Shown here: positions 11,399 to 24,300 of the stretch, in pieces | Position numbering within the stretch: position 1 is the first letter of the stretch | Layout of the letters: each line of letters begins with the position of its first letter | NCBI GenBank assembly: GCA_934045905.1 | Contig: OW203762.1 | Coordinates: 28,366,345-28,430,344 of the forward strand | Origin: Leuctra nigra | Taxonomy: Eukaryota > Arthropoda > Insecta > Plecoptera > Leuctridae | DNA: 64,000 nt | Reading direction: 5' to 3' | Translations under genes and position numbers: made by a program | Notes under the pieces: generated by a model | Seen by the model: only the letters and a program-made list of their open reading frames with translations | Databases searched by the model: none | Told to the model about the DNA's origin: nothing

Positions 11399-14300
11399 AT
11401 GGCGGCCACAGAAATTCTCGCACCAACCAGTATTTTAAAAAATTCCAAAATATTAGTGAACGTAGATGAAGCTCTCCCAGATATTATTATAGTGACATAT
11501 AAGATTGATTGTAAAATTTTCCAAGGCGCTCTACTCGATACAACCAAGAGGTAAGGAGAAAATAATTACTCAACTTGCAGTGTTCCGCCTTGATGTCGAC
11601 GTTGCAACCATGTAAAGGAACATGTTCATAAAGAAGCTGCCTGTTGCATTTAATTGTATTTTTTCAGTAAGAGATACAGCTCTGGAACTTACTTCCAATG
11701 AAAACTAGAATTTTTCCCCACTGTTTGATGCTATTTTCATCGCATTCGAGCGAAGTATGGGGAAATTAGACTATTTCCTATTTTCTCTTGTGTTGCACAG
11801 GCACAGCTCGCCTCAGCTTCCATTTACTTTCAGTAGGTACATTTTGGAATCTAAAACAGACTAACAGTATTCTTTGGTATTCTCTTTAACTCATAAATGC
11901 ACGACGATGTGCAATATTAATTATTTGAACAAAAAATAACTGTAGATGTTGAACCCAAAGAAGTGCGAGCCATTGCAAAAAATGAATGAAAAACTTAATG
12001 AGGACAAAGTTGGACCTACTGACAGATCATCATCGTTCTGTAGTCATCGTTCCTGATCGTAGTTCCTATTATGATGTCATAATGTTTCTCGGATTCATGA
12101 GAAGTGACTCTGAGAATGTAGTTTCTTAGAATTTGTGGCATTAATAACGTATGTAGAAAGTTTACAATGTCAGATAAAAGTCATTGAATCGAATTGTCTC
12201 ATTTGTGACAACGAAGACTTGTGATTCTAGTAAACCAGATCATGCACATGATCTGACAGAAGTCAAAGAGAATTCAACTCTTGCGATCTCATTGACCGAT
12301 CATATTGTTGACCGAAGGCCGGCGCTTCCACCCTCTTACCCCCGCCAATGTGTCACGCAACCGCCCGCACTCGCGAGTCGCGAGCCCACCAACTTGAGGA
12401 GGGCACTAACGTCAAGGTCATAGACAGACGAGACAAAGCATGATTATTTATCCCCAAGGTATCCCGGAGTTGCGATTTGCCTTTGCCCTAGCTTTGCCTT
12501 TGCCCTAGTGCGGTGCGAAAGATAAGATGTTCGTAATCATGGGCTTTGTCTAGATGTAAAATACGCAAACCAAGGCTCATTAATTTCCTCATTCACTGAG
12601 AGGATTTCACCTTCAGAAACATGACAGTCCAATTGAATAACAATCTCTTGCACACTGTTGTTGCAATAAATTGATACTTTCGATGCCAAATAGTTTTTTT
12701 ACGTGATCTACACATATTCCTAAATGGAGCGACTGTCCAGCGTAATAAACTCAAAATTATGAAGTTGTTTTACGGTTTTATCATGTTATGTTTCCACTGG
12801 TTATAAAAATGTTTTATCTTGGCACACTCTCTTACTGCCCTTGTTTATCCTCCCAAAATAAATTCTTACATTTCTTGGGATGTCATTGTTTTCTACGCCC
12901 TTCACGCTCAATTTTTTAGCGCAGTGTCTGTTCTCTAAGGCAGACATGTAATTTTAAACAACGAAATATTATTCTTTGCACAAACGTAGTGATGGGATGA
13001 TGTAGAATTGTTATTTCGGTACTTATACCTAATCAAAATAATTAGAATTTTTATATCACTTCAGAAAAAAATATCCTAAAATGTACCTACGTTTTTACTC
13101 TTACTTTTTCGAGTTTGGGAAAATGATTCGAACTGATCAATTACCTAGAGCCTAGAGGCTAGGTATAGGTAGTACCTAATTTTCACCATTCCAACTCTGA
13201 CGCTATTTTATTTTCCATCAATCGATAGTAATCCAGGACTTGAGCCGTTTTAAAAATCTGTATGAATCTCAGATTCACATCTTCTCAAACAACTTCCGAT
13301 TCCAGAAATATGCAATTTATTTTTGAAATGCCATGAAACAAACTACCTACCATTATAAATCTGATGTAGGTATACCTATTACGTTACGTGTAAATTACAT
13401 CAACAACAAGTTGCATTTATGATGTAGGTTTTTATCATTTGCATACTTTGCCGCAATATCTTCTCGGGGACTCGAACCATGTATTTCCTTGGATGTATTT
13501 TTAAGAAAATGTATCAATACCTTATACCTATTATTGGCCATACGCCATTGAAACCGTACTGTAGACTCTATTCGAAAAAAGTAATTATTTTGAGGTCTCA
13601 TTCGTCAACAAAGATACTCAACAACACTACTTTCGTTCTGTGGGAAAAACACACTAAAATGCTAGAAAATTCTAAATCCGAAAATAGCTGGACAAACGCA
13701 TCTTTTTTTTTACCATGTAAAAATTTGAAAAATCGGGGAATAGACCCAGTTTTTTCTGGGTTAGGAATATACCATTAGCCAGCTAGGGTGTGTGGATGGT
13801 GGGTGGGTGGGTGGGTGGGTGCGTGGGTGGGTGGGTGATGTGGATGACGGAGCACCCATCCTCAATGGAAGTTCGCCACCATGAAGGATAAATTGAGAAT
13901 TATATCCTACCTGTATTTTACAATGTTGCGGTTGAAACTTTTGATGGAAAATGCTTTGTCATTCACATCACATTAACGCTCGGTCGCTGGCGGTCATAAT
14001 TATCACAACATAATGAACAGCGAAATAGCTAACAGGATATGTGGCGGAAATACGACATTCAATACAAACATTTCGTGCAGTTCTCATTAAAGTCTTAAAG
14101 ACATTTTATTTATTTCTTCATTGACTGGGATAGAAAGTAACGACTTAACGTGGCATTTCAATGGCCGTGATTAAGGGATGAAATATTATGCTTCAGGACT
14201 CCATGACATACATGTGAAGGGGGAGGGGGGATGATTCCTGTCGAACACACGCCGAGCTGCCCTGATAATAATTCAAGCGCCAGGCTGCTTTAGTGATGTG

Positions 14301-17300
14301 TATTACAATTGTAATGTCAATGGGGTGTATTGATCTGCCAGAAAAGCAATAATTGATGATACACTCCTCCCCCACCCCTGGTCTGTACGAACATTTGCGT
14401 TTCATGTACGAATCTCACATTATAATTTTGGGAATGCCTTTTTCCTTAAGTTTTACTGTTTTTTTTAGTTATGCAATCTGTTCGTATTTGCAGAGATAGG
14501 GTTTAATACATATTTTAGCACATTAAGATATTTATTTTGGAAGTATTATAATATTACAATATTTAAAAAAACATTGAAAAAACATTGTAAGTTTCACATG
14601 GACTGATAATATTATTTGGAATGATTCCCGAAGCCAGAGGGAATCAGTGGTTAATTTGGGAGCAGACGAGGGCGGACGCGTCCCCCCACTATTTTTTCAG
14701 GGTGGACGCCGTCCGCCCACTTATTTTTCATAGAAAAAAATTGTCTTAACATTTTGTACAAATCGCTTAGAAAGGCACCAAATTTGGTCCTGAAATTCAA
14801 AATTTCCCGGTGCTGTGCGCCCCGGACCCGCATTATGTTGGGGTGCTCTCCCCCCAACCCCCCATTGTTTTCGTATGCAATTATGTTTCCCTGACATCGC
14901 CGAGTGTCCGCCCACTTATTATTTTACAAATTAACCACAGGAGGGAATGTAGATTCCATTCAATATGGAAATATGTAAATTGAAAAAATATAATTGAGCA
15001 ATTGATGATTTTATAGGAGTATTGGAAAGTATTTATATTCAATTTCTCTGTACTTGATGTTTTCAGGACTCTTCCTAACGGCATTGTGAGTCCCCTTGGA
15101 GCGCTGGCACCACAACCAACTGAGACACTGGATGAAGATAAACTCTTTAGCGTCAGTCAAAGGTTCACATACTTCCAAGAGAAACCTGTGAGAAGTGTGG
15201 AGCAGCAGCCAATGAACCAGTTTCTCCTGAAGCGTCAGATCCGTCCGCCTGCCAGATACAGGACTGCCAACGTTCGTGCCACGCCGGTTCGACTCCGACC
15301 GCGGCAGGTGTTGTGTTCAAAGTGTCGCGGCATCTGCAATGAGAATTCGGAGAACGTAGATCTGTCTCAAAAACGTAAATGTACTGATGTCAATAACTCG
15401 ACAAGTAACAAGACTGAGAGACTTGTATCGTCATCCAATGATTTAGTATCGAACAAAAGTCCTAGACCCTTATTTTCGGAGAACCATAGAGATAACCAGG
15501 CCAAATGTGTTTCCCCTGCAAAAGATATTAAGCTTTCACCTACGTTGATTCCGAGATTGGCCCGACTGCAGCCGGCGGAAATATCCAATGCACTGATCGG
15601 TAACACCAATAAATTGAACATTGTCGGCAACTACTGGGTGAGCCCAAGCCGCCTAACAGAAGATTCAGAGCTTAATGAAGATGAGAATGAAGAGAATAAT
15701 GAGAAGATGTATTGTCTTCCAGTACATAAAGTATTAGTCCATGACACATATGATGACACTTCAACGAGCATGGTTGATCCACTTGCGGACGAGGAGACGT
15801 CTCCAACTGACCGAATGGTTCTGAGGAAGAAGAAGAGCGTCGGATCCATGGAGGACTTGTGGGATGAGAGTGTCTTCGAAGAGTGTGCCAAAAAGGTAAA
15901 GATCGCTCGGGCAACTCCTGTCATCAAAATCTCGTTTGGCAGTCAAGGAAAGGGCACAGTGATGAAAATACCTTCTAAAATGCATCTTTGCAATGAGAGT
16001 GAGGACTTGTCTGCACGGGCTGCGAAGAAGGCTCTGAAACGAGCCAAGCGTGAAGCTAGGCGGAAGCTGATGGGTGGCGCCTCGCCCAGGTATTTGGGTG
16101 GCATGTCTCCTGCGGACGGGGGCGTCTCGCCGGGTCACGGAGAGCTAGAACGTCGGCGACGTAAACGCAATAAAGTGAAGCATAAGAAGAAGCACAAGGA
16201 TGAGAGAAAGCACAAGGAGAGCGAGGACTCTAACGGTAACACGTGTTGGGAGGAGCCAAGTTACAGCGACATGAAAGAACTCTGCCTGAAACAGAAACTT
16301 TCAATCAGCTTGAAGCGAGTCAACACGAGTGCTTACAAGGCGTGTGAAGAGAGTGGTTCCAAGAGTCCGACGAGCTCCGAGATGTCTGATGAACACTTCG
16401 AGACTGTTCCGGACTTCCCCTCACCCAGCTCTCTGGACATCAGGGAAACTGTAGACTCTTGTGTTACCAGGGATGGAAGAATCATGGTCGTTGGCAATGT
16501 CGTGTGGGGCAAGATTCATGGATTCCCATGGTGGCCTGGCAAGGTGAGCAGTAATTTGTTTTAAATAAATTTGCTTTTAGTCTCATTTCTTTGTAATCGA
16601 GAGGAATACTCACATACCTACTTCTCTTTATGGAATCAGTTCATCTAAACACAAAGGAAGTAAAGGTTGTTTGCAACTGGGGCTGGGACATTTACACATT
16701 TAAACATCACTGTGTATTTACACATTTAAAATATTATATCAAAGGGACTAGTATATAAATTAGTTGATTAATGTTATGTTTATTTATTGTGTCAAATTAA
16801 TAATTATTGTTACCAATACACACACACACCTTTTGATAGTAATGAAGTGGGGAATCTCTGGAATATCCAGTGCAGCGTACAATTTCAACAGTTTGAGCGT
16901 AGACTGGTTAGTCTAGAGGTTGGTTAGTCTAAGGTTTGAGCATTGATATTTAATATTCAAAGGCTAGAAGCTCTCAAGTACCTAATGATAAATTCTCTTG
17001 AAAGTGCACATAGGTACATTAGAGGAGAGGCAATAAGTAGTGCCTATACCACTGCCAGCATTTTTATGTTCCTCAAAAAAATACACAGACCTAGGTAATA
17101 TCTTTGGAGAGCCTTTAATTGTGTAGGTATACTAAAATTAACAGATTTTCCCACCCCTTTTCACAACCATACTTTAGGTATATTTGACAGAGATCTCCAT
17201 AATGTAATTTGTGGTTGAACGTTTTTTTGTCAGGAGTCTCCTTTGACAGTCAGTCTTCCAGCCCTGCTTAAAGATCTTGCTAAGCTTTCCAGCAAGTCAA

Positions 17301-19025
17301 ATCAGCCAGTCGTAGTGTTCCACATGAATCATGTGACATGATACCGAAACACTTCACAATGGAGCGATATCAAATTTACTTTTAAGAGGGCTGAGTAGTG
17401 AGCGTGGCCTTGAAGAGTTTTTTATTCGATTTTTATCAATATCTTTTACCAATGTAATTGTTAACAAAATAGGGCTTTGTACGCGTATTCAGAACAGTTC
17501 AATGAAAATAATTTCATAGTTTAGAATAAGTTATTAGTTTTATTTTGTCCAACAGATGTTTAGTACCATAATTTTACTAATTTTCTGGTACTAAACATCT
17601 GTAGGACAGAGTAAATTTAAGTAATGAACCATTCCAAGATATGACATTATTTTCATTGAACTGTTCTGAATACTCGTGCATAGCCTTATTTTGTTAACAA
17701 TTACATTGGTAAAAGATATCGATAAAAATTGATTAAAAAACTCTTCAAGGTCAAACTCACTGCCCAGCCGTCTTGTCTTCTGACAAGGAATTTATAATTA
17801 GACTCCTGTTTCCTGGTCTAGTGATTTTTGGAGGAATTCAAAATAGGTATGACCTACTGTTTTCTGGCAGTGCATTTTGGCTGATGCCATGTTCTGCTAT
17901 GCTATGATGTTTGATTATACCTATTGCCAATTTGTTCTCCTGAAGGTGTCATGCATCACTGCATCTCGCACTGAGGATGGGCAAACAACTGACAACGAGG
18001 CACATGTAAGATGGTATGGCTCGTCAACTATGTCCGTCATGTCATGCGAACAACTTAGTCCATTCCTAGAGAATTACAAGGTAAGTGGATTGAATAGGTT
18101 CTGGCTATGTGGTAGTAGGAACGTATTGTATTACGGAACAGGTTGGGTGAGTGGTAACGCTCTGAACTTGTATTCCGGAGGCCCGGGTTTGATTCCCGCG
18201 GCCGTCCTTCCTGACTGGGGTTTTTTTGTGGTATTCCCTCAGTCGATAGGCAAATGCTAGGAAGGTACCCTACTAATAGGCCACGACCGCCTACTTCCCA
18301 CCTTCCATCCTTACCTACTCTTCACCATCATCTCCCAATCATCATCATAAATCATAATCATTCATCCGACGCCATTAGCCTCGCTGCAGAACAGTGCGAC
18401 GTTCAGCCCCAGACAAAAAAAACATTGTATTTTTATTTTTGGCGCTTTTTTGGCGCTTAACGACCTGGTTATTAGCGCCATTTTTTCAATATATTTAAAA
18501 AAAAAAAATTCAGTTATTTATTTTATATTTTAATGTAAACTTTTAATATCAATTTGTATTTCAATGAGAGCAAGTAGGAAACAAATGTTTCTATTGTCTA
18601 GTACCTATAATAAATCATAATCAATTCAATACATAGTTACCTTGTAGGTAGTAGTCAATTTAATGGCATTTAATATTTTGATATTACTAAGATTTTTAAA
18701 AGGGCCTCTGCTAAATCAAAATAGCAAATAGATACCGCATTATAACAAACCACAGTGCAAATTTTTAGAAAATAATAAATTTCCAGCTAAATTATAATTT
18801 ATACAAATAAAACTAAATCTTTCTACGGTGCATTACCTTGCATTATCGACACCTCTTTCTTAGATTCGGTACAACAAAAAGAAGAGGGGGCCATACAAAG
18901 AAGCTATCCGTCAAGCCACGTATGAAGCACAACGAGAACAGATGTTCCATGACGAAGCATCTCGGCAGTTGTCACCAATGCAAAGTTCAGGGTCTTCGTC
19001 GATGATCATCGATGTGGTTTCGTAA
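11399..19025 (+). CDS. PWWP2A/B-type PWWP-domain chromatin protein
   Basis: Complete in four coding exons (11399-11550, 15067-16543, 17946-18080, 18864-19025), phases continuous, 641 residues. Exon 1 holds the conserved N-terminal box (VNVDEALPDIIIVTY then FQGALLDTTKR). Exon 2 holds RPRQVLCSKC (128-137), SVGSMEDLWDE (308-318), TPVIKISFG with GKGTVMKIPSK (334 onward) and a lysine-rich tract. The PWWP domain starts at the end of exon 2 (VVWGKIHGFPWWPGK, Pro-Trp-Trp-Pro at 538-541) and continues in exon 3 (HVRWYGS, LSPFLENY). Exon 4 ends with KKKRGPYKEAIRQAT, as in vertebrate PWWP2A/B. Vertebrate PWWP2 proteins bind H2A.Z nucleosomes and an MTA1-HDAC subcomplex of NuRD; the same nuclear role is inferred. 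Intron 3 contains a SINE. Confidence 0.93.
13794..13840 (+). repeat. (GTGG)n / TGGG microsatellite
   Basis: About eleven GTGG or TGGG repeats with one GTGC interruption, inside PWWP2-like intron 1. The run of GGG triplets on the sense strand could form a G-quadruplex in RNA or DNA. Confidence 0.85.
14643..14940. repeat. Second copy of the CAGTGGTTAATTT element
   Basis: Bounded by ATCAGTGGTTAATTTG at 14644 and CAAATTAACCACAGG at its right end. The interior has GTCCGCCCACTTATT twice (near 14715 and 14907), a CCCCCCAACCCCCC block and GCACCAAATTTGG. It corresponds to the element at 4852-5182 with the inner part inverted. Located in PWWP2-like intron 1. Confidence 0.65.
17383..17774. repeat. Foldback/MITE element in PWWP2-like intron 2
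   Basis: Arms of about 170-180 bases. Left: CTTGAAGAGTTTTTTATTCG, TTGTTAACAAAATAGGGCT, TTCAGAACAGTTCAATGAAA, CAGATGTTTAGTACC. Right: the same words in reverse complement, ending CTCTTCAAGG. The short centre includes AATTTTACTAATTTTC. It lies between the two PWWP-encoding exons, so it is spliced out. Confidence 0.8.
18140..18425 (+). mobile_element. tRNA-derived SINE, copy in PWWP2-like intron 3
   Basis: Head resembles RNA polymerase III internal promoters: box A-like GTGAGTGGTAACGC and box B-like GGTTTGATTCCCGC. A family body follows (CCCTCAGTCGATAGGCAAAT, GGCCACGACCG, GCCATTAGCCTCG, GAACAGTGCGAC), then an A-rich end. The body is shared with copies at 38193-38352 and 50311-50520. Acceptor-stem pairing is lacking, so it is not a functional tRNA. 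Confidence 0.75.
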
Positions 19026-21363
19026 TGTTCAATCAACCGCTCAGGGATGTAATTTTATAAAACCATACTATATTACACATGTCCAATAACATCACACATG
19101 TGCATACCTACCTTGTAACTAAGTAATTACTAGTAGATAATTACTAATTGTAATTACTGTAACTTTGCCTCAGTACCTATTATTGCTATAATATTCTACG
19201 TGGTAGGTAGGTACTATAAATCCAACATCACACGTTAATATGTTGGAGCTTTACACTGTTTACTCATTTGTGATAAAGAAAATGTTTGTTAGATCTGTAA
19301 TTGTGATTGGTTGAGTAAAAGAAAAATGTAAACCAGAAATTGTACCACTTGTCCGTCAGTTTCTTTCAGAAGAAATTTTATGTGTGGTTGAGATCTCGAC
19401 ATGAAAAATCTGTGATTGCAAAGAGTTTCTAGAATTGTGAGGATAGACTGTATAACTATCTCGTCACGTCCCATTTTTGTTAAATTGTTTCTGCCATGAG
19501 GTTTACTTTAGATACTTTCATTTTTTAACAAATGATTATGTCTCCTGTGGCAAAATACTTTTATGGATAAATTATCTACAAGGCAATGAAATCTGTGAAT
19601 GCCAAAAGTTTCTAGAATTGTGAGGATAAGCCGCATAACTATATTGTCGCATCCCATTTGTTGTTTTTTTCCGCCATGTATTTTACAGGTGGGTCTACTT
19701 TAAATGCATTCATTTATATTACTAACTATTGTTTATGCCTTCTATGGCAAAAGACTTTTTATTGATAATTTTATAGTAAGGCAATGTTTAATTTTAGTTA
19801 ATTTTCTCAATGTGTAGCTAGGCACCTACTAGAGTAGTTATGCAATCTATTGCAAATATTAATTAGCCATACTTTTTATATTGTCTTCCATAGTCATTCT
19901 ATCAGAGTAGGTACTTACATTATCCAGCCGGTCCATCTTTCTCCACTTCTTTATCGTTTTTGAGCTTAAGCTCTTGAATGTAATCATAAAATTATTACCT
20001 ACAGAAAAAAGAAGCATGTCAATCGAAGAATCGCGTTACCTAATCAATTTTAAAAATGTTACAGAAGCACACTGCATATCCATAAAATTAAAAATATGTT
20101 TTTGTACATAGACCTCAAGTTGAAACCGTCTATCTTGGCGTATTTGTTGAAATTACTTTCCTTTTTACGGCTTAAAAGTTTAAGCTGCATGCATGAATAC
20201 CTAAATATACCTAATATCTAGTAATACATGAGCTCGTTACTCCAACCTGCCATTGGTTATACGGTATACCATGCCAAAATGGTTGAGCAGTTCATGTTAT
20301 AAATATACATAGTCAATATTTGTAATAAAATTACAAACTACATACCTACCTATTGTTTATCTAATTTATTTCATGAAACCATCCCTGGCTCCTTTCGTTT
20401 ATTATGGAGGTTAAAATATTAAATTATCATTCAAAACCAAATGTTCAAACTTGTGGGATCACAAAGGGATATTTCAATGTCCACAAATAATTTCAATCGT
20501 TTTGGTAAGTTTTCGACATGATCCGACTTTCTTTTTTTTGTTCACATATTATTTTAAATGTGCTGCTTTTAAATCTGATTTTGGGGGGGAAGCTCCCGAA
20601 ATTTTTATACTTCATGGTCATTTTGAAGTAAGTCTACGCGTTTCTGGTAAAATTATTGCAATATTGAAATCAATTTTTCTAGGTATAATTTCTCATGCGC
20701 AAACAAAACGTTCAGGAACGAACGAGATTTGTTGGAGACATAACAAAACATCAGTCGTCATTTCCCCAAAAATAATTTTATTTCTTCCGAGCTTGAATAT
20801 TGGCCAAATAACTTATGATGACACAAAATAATAAATTTTCGAAAATTGCTGAAAGTGCCGCCTATCCGAATGTGCCGCCGTACGTGACCGCGTACGTCGC
20901 TTATGCCTAAAGCCGGCCCTGATGTACTTTGTACTTTCTAAAAGCATTCTTGGATTCAGCAGAAAGTGACATTCAGTGATGAATTAGGACACGCATTTTA
21001 TAATATTAATCATTAGTTTTATTGATTATAGCAAAATTGTATAAAAACAAGAGCTTAGGTTTTTGTTTCCTTACATCTTTGTAAGGAAAGTACTTGCAGA
21101 TATAAAAGCATAAAATTCAAGAATAAAATTAAACCTCTACTAAATTAGTCCTATTCATCATAAATTTATATAAATAATATTGTTATAAAGTACTTAACAG
21201 TGTAGGCTATTTAAAAATAAAGATTTATGATACAAATTAATGTCATTCACATAATATCTAATACATTGGGATGTCGCTATCGTATCCCAAATCCATATCA
21301 CGTATAATTACTAGGTACTGAGTCATGTTTGCATATTTACAAATAAGACGAGCTGCTTCAATT
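19026..21363. other. Convergent 3' flanks of PWWP2-like and PEAK-family genes
   Basis: The two genes converge here. The first part is likely PWWP2-like 3' UTR and includes the direct duplication at 19397-19770. On the minus strand, TTTTATT near 21017 offers an AATAAA signal for the PEAK-family gene. No further gene was found; the open frame at 20451-20831 has no recognisable features. Confidence 0.5.
19397..19770 (+). repeat. Direct tandem duplication, period about 183 bp
   Basis: TCTGTGATTGCAAAGAGTTT at 19409 recurs as TCTGTGAATGCCAAAAGTTT at 19592. The downstream words also recur in order: TCTAGAATTGTGAGGATA, CATAACTAT, CGTCCCATTT, GCCATG, TTTACTTTA, CTTTCATTT, TATGTCTCCTGTGGCAAAA, AAGGCAATG. 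The two copies have diverged moderately. It is downstream of the PWWP2-like stop and may lie in its 3' UTR. Confidence 0.8.
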
Positions 21364-24300
21364 TCAAGCATTGGAAGACTCTAATCGATGGGAATCCAAA
21401 AGGAATGAAGCTTCACACATCATTTTGGCACTTGTTCTAACGAGGAACAACAGGTGGCACTCTTCGAAGGCAGTCAACTCGACTCTGGTACGCACAAGTC
21501 CGTGAAGCACCGTTGCTCGTTCGAGGTCGAGCCATCGTTGTAAAGCTTGCTCCCTGTCGCTGGTGGAAGCCACCAGAGCGACGTCTCCGGGACCCCACAA
21601 TGTGAACTCGAGGAGGGATTTGACGCGGGTCAATGAGATGGCTCGTTCTTGAGTCAGTGTGGCAGTGATGAGCGCAGTCAGTGCAGTCGAGGACGGCATC
21701 AATATGCCAAGAGCAGCGGCCGCACATTGGCAAAGGGAGCCCTTCTGAGGAGAACAAGGCACAATATTAGTAACTTTGTTAGTAATTTTCACTATTAATA
21801 TGATATTAAAAAGTGCTTGCTAGTATGATGCATTTTAATTAAATTCTGAGATTTTAAAAACTAAGATTTCCTTACTGATGCATACAATAATAGGTGCATT
21901 AGTTAGGGAGGTACACTCCTGGACACTGAAATTGGCCCGCGGTCAATATCAAGTGGCACTACGGCTAGTATTTAACATTTATTTTAATGTAATTTTTTGA
22001 CACAAAAACCGGATGGCTAGTGTGAGTTTAGGGCCGAAAAATTACTTTAAATAAATTAATAAATACTAGCCGTAGTGCCACTTGAACATTGACCGCAGGC
22101 AAATTTCAGTGTCCAGGAGTGTACCTATATAAAATTATTAAAATTCAGAATTTTTAGATGATTGATAACTAGATGTCAAAAATCAATACCAAGCCAGCTC
22201 ATCGATGAAATCAGTAAGAAAAGAACTTGGTATCACAGAGATACCTTAATTTAAATGCTACATATTTTGTTCCATGCAGGCAGCAGATGTTTGGATAGTG
22301 ATACTGATAACCCAATTGATTATCAATCATGGACTCTGTGAATACAGTCCAGTGACAACATGTCACTTTCATCTTTGATCTTTCACAATTCACTTTGAAA
22401 TAAATTACAGTTTTGTGGAAATTCATACCTTATCTTCATCTCTGGATCCCAATCCCTGAAGCACGCAGAGTCTGGGATATTGGTCCTTCTCATCTCGACA
22501 GAGCACGAAACTCGAGAGATTCAATTGTGATTCTTCAACGCCTTGAGCCTGGAGGTTCTTCAAACCGTTCACCAATTGAAGCAACACAAAGCACGCTTCC
22601 TTGCTGCGCATCTCTTCGCTTTGGTCATTCAGGGAAGCGCTGAAGGATTTGATGGTGTCCACTTGGAGGCGAGCAAGAACCGCAACAGATGCTGCAAGTA
22701 CGAGAAAGAAAATCCAACTATTATAAATCTTTTATATTACATGTTCTATAATGCATCAATATAGTCGACAGTCGTATACCATTTGTCTTAGTCGCATACA
22801 ACTAACGTGTGTTTGCAAATTGCCATTTGTTAAGTAGTACTGAGGGAGAAAAATTGTTTCATAAGTGGGTGTAACTTTGATAGGGTGTTCACATGATCAG
22901 GCTGATCTAGTGGAGCGGTCGCTCCACACAGCCAAGTCGTACCGTACACTCACAGTATCTCAACATACCGTAAATGCCTATATAAACTGAGGAGCAGACC
23001 AACTACTTTTACTGTAAGCAACAACATGGCATTTTCGGCCTACTGGATCTCAAAATTGGTAAATCTCACATTGTTGCGAAATATCTTAATTTCGAGCTAT
23101 GGCCCACCCCACTACATATACCAAATTTGGGAACAATAGGTTATGCCATTTGCGCGCTAGAGGACCGAGAAAACAGTGAAATTACATCACTTTCTGATTC
23201 TGATGATGATATCAGGAAACGTTGCTATCACCGCCACAGCCTAAACAGCTGAACCGATCAACCTGAAATTTTTACCACATATGCACTTTTGGCGTCTGAT
23301 GATACCTTGCCTCTTGTGATTTTTTGTGCCGCCATTTTTAAACCGGAAGTGACGTCATATATGAAAAACGGCTGGACCGATTAGAACGAAATTAGCGCCA
23401 TTCGGTTGAGATGGTCATCTATATGAAGTATGTTACTTAAAAATATAATTTTCTTATATTCTAAACCGGAAGTGGCGTCATAAATTTGCAATATTTAGCT
23501 TATTTCATCAAATTATACTTTAAATACACATATCATTATCTTACATTGTAACAAAGACAATACAAAATTATAATTTCAATACACAGTGTTCTCGGCCGCC
23601 ATTCCTGAAACCGGAAGTGACGTCATACATCGAAAACGCCTGTACCGATTGCCACTGAACTAGCTCCTGTATATTCATTCTGCAATCTATTTGAAAAATC
23701 AATTGGGATAAATGAATATACAAATTAACGGTACCGGAAATGGCGGCAGGAACCACTAAATGAAACCGGAAGTGACGTCATATATTGAAAACGGCATGAG
23801 CGATTTGACGGAAATTAGCGCTATTGAATTCAGAAGGTCATTCATGAAGTATCAACTAGATAAAACTAAATTGTTTTCTTATTACCTATACCGGAAATGA
23901 CGTCATAAAAATGCTAAATGACGTCATTAATATTCTAAAGGACACTAAATTCACCACTTTATACTTTTAAATAGATATTTAGTAAACATACATTGTAAAT
24001 AATTATAAATTCAAGGTTGCAGTGCTCTCGGCCGCCATTTTCTAAAACCGGAAGTGACGTCATATAACGAAAACGGCTGTACCGATTGCAACTAAATTTT
24101 GGAATTGTGTAGGACTTATATTTATGAATTCAATACGACATTAATTTCGGCCGCCATTGTTAAAACCGGAAGTGACGTCATATATCGAAAACGGATGTAC
24201 CGATTGCAACCAAATTTTAGAATTATGTCGGACTAATATAATTATGAACTAAAGACGACATTATTTTCGGCCGCCATTGTCAAAACCGGAAGTGACGTCA

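Larger units (their letters stand above)
11551..15066 (+). other. PWWP2-like intron 1
   Basis: 3.5-kb intron between GTAAGG (11551) and TTTCAG (15061-15066). No coding exon was found. It contains a (TGGG)n tract and the dispersed element at 14643-14940. A 12340-12400 GC-rich patch could be regulatory, but nothing specific is visible. Confidence 0.7.

Noticed and set aside
20451..20831. 126-codon plus-strand ORF downstream of PWWP2-like gene
   Set aside because: Composition resembles surrounding non-coding DNA, with low-complexity Phe-rich residues and no domain.
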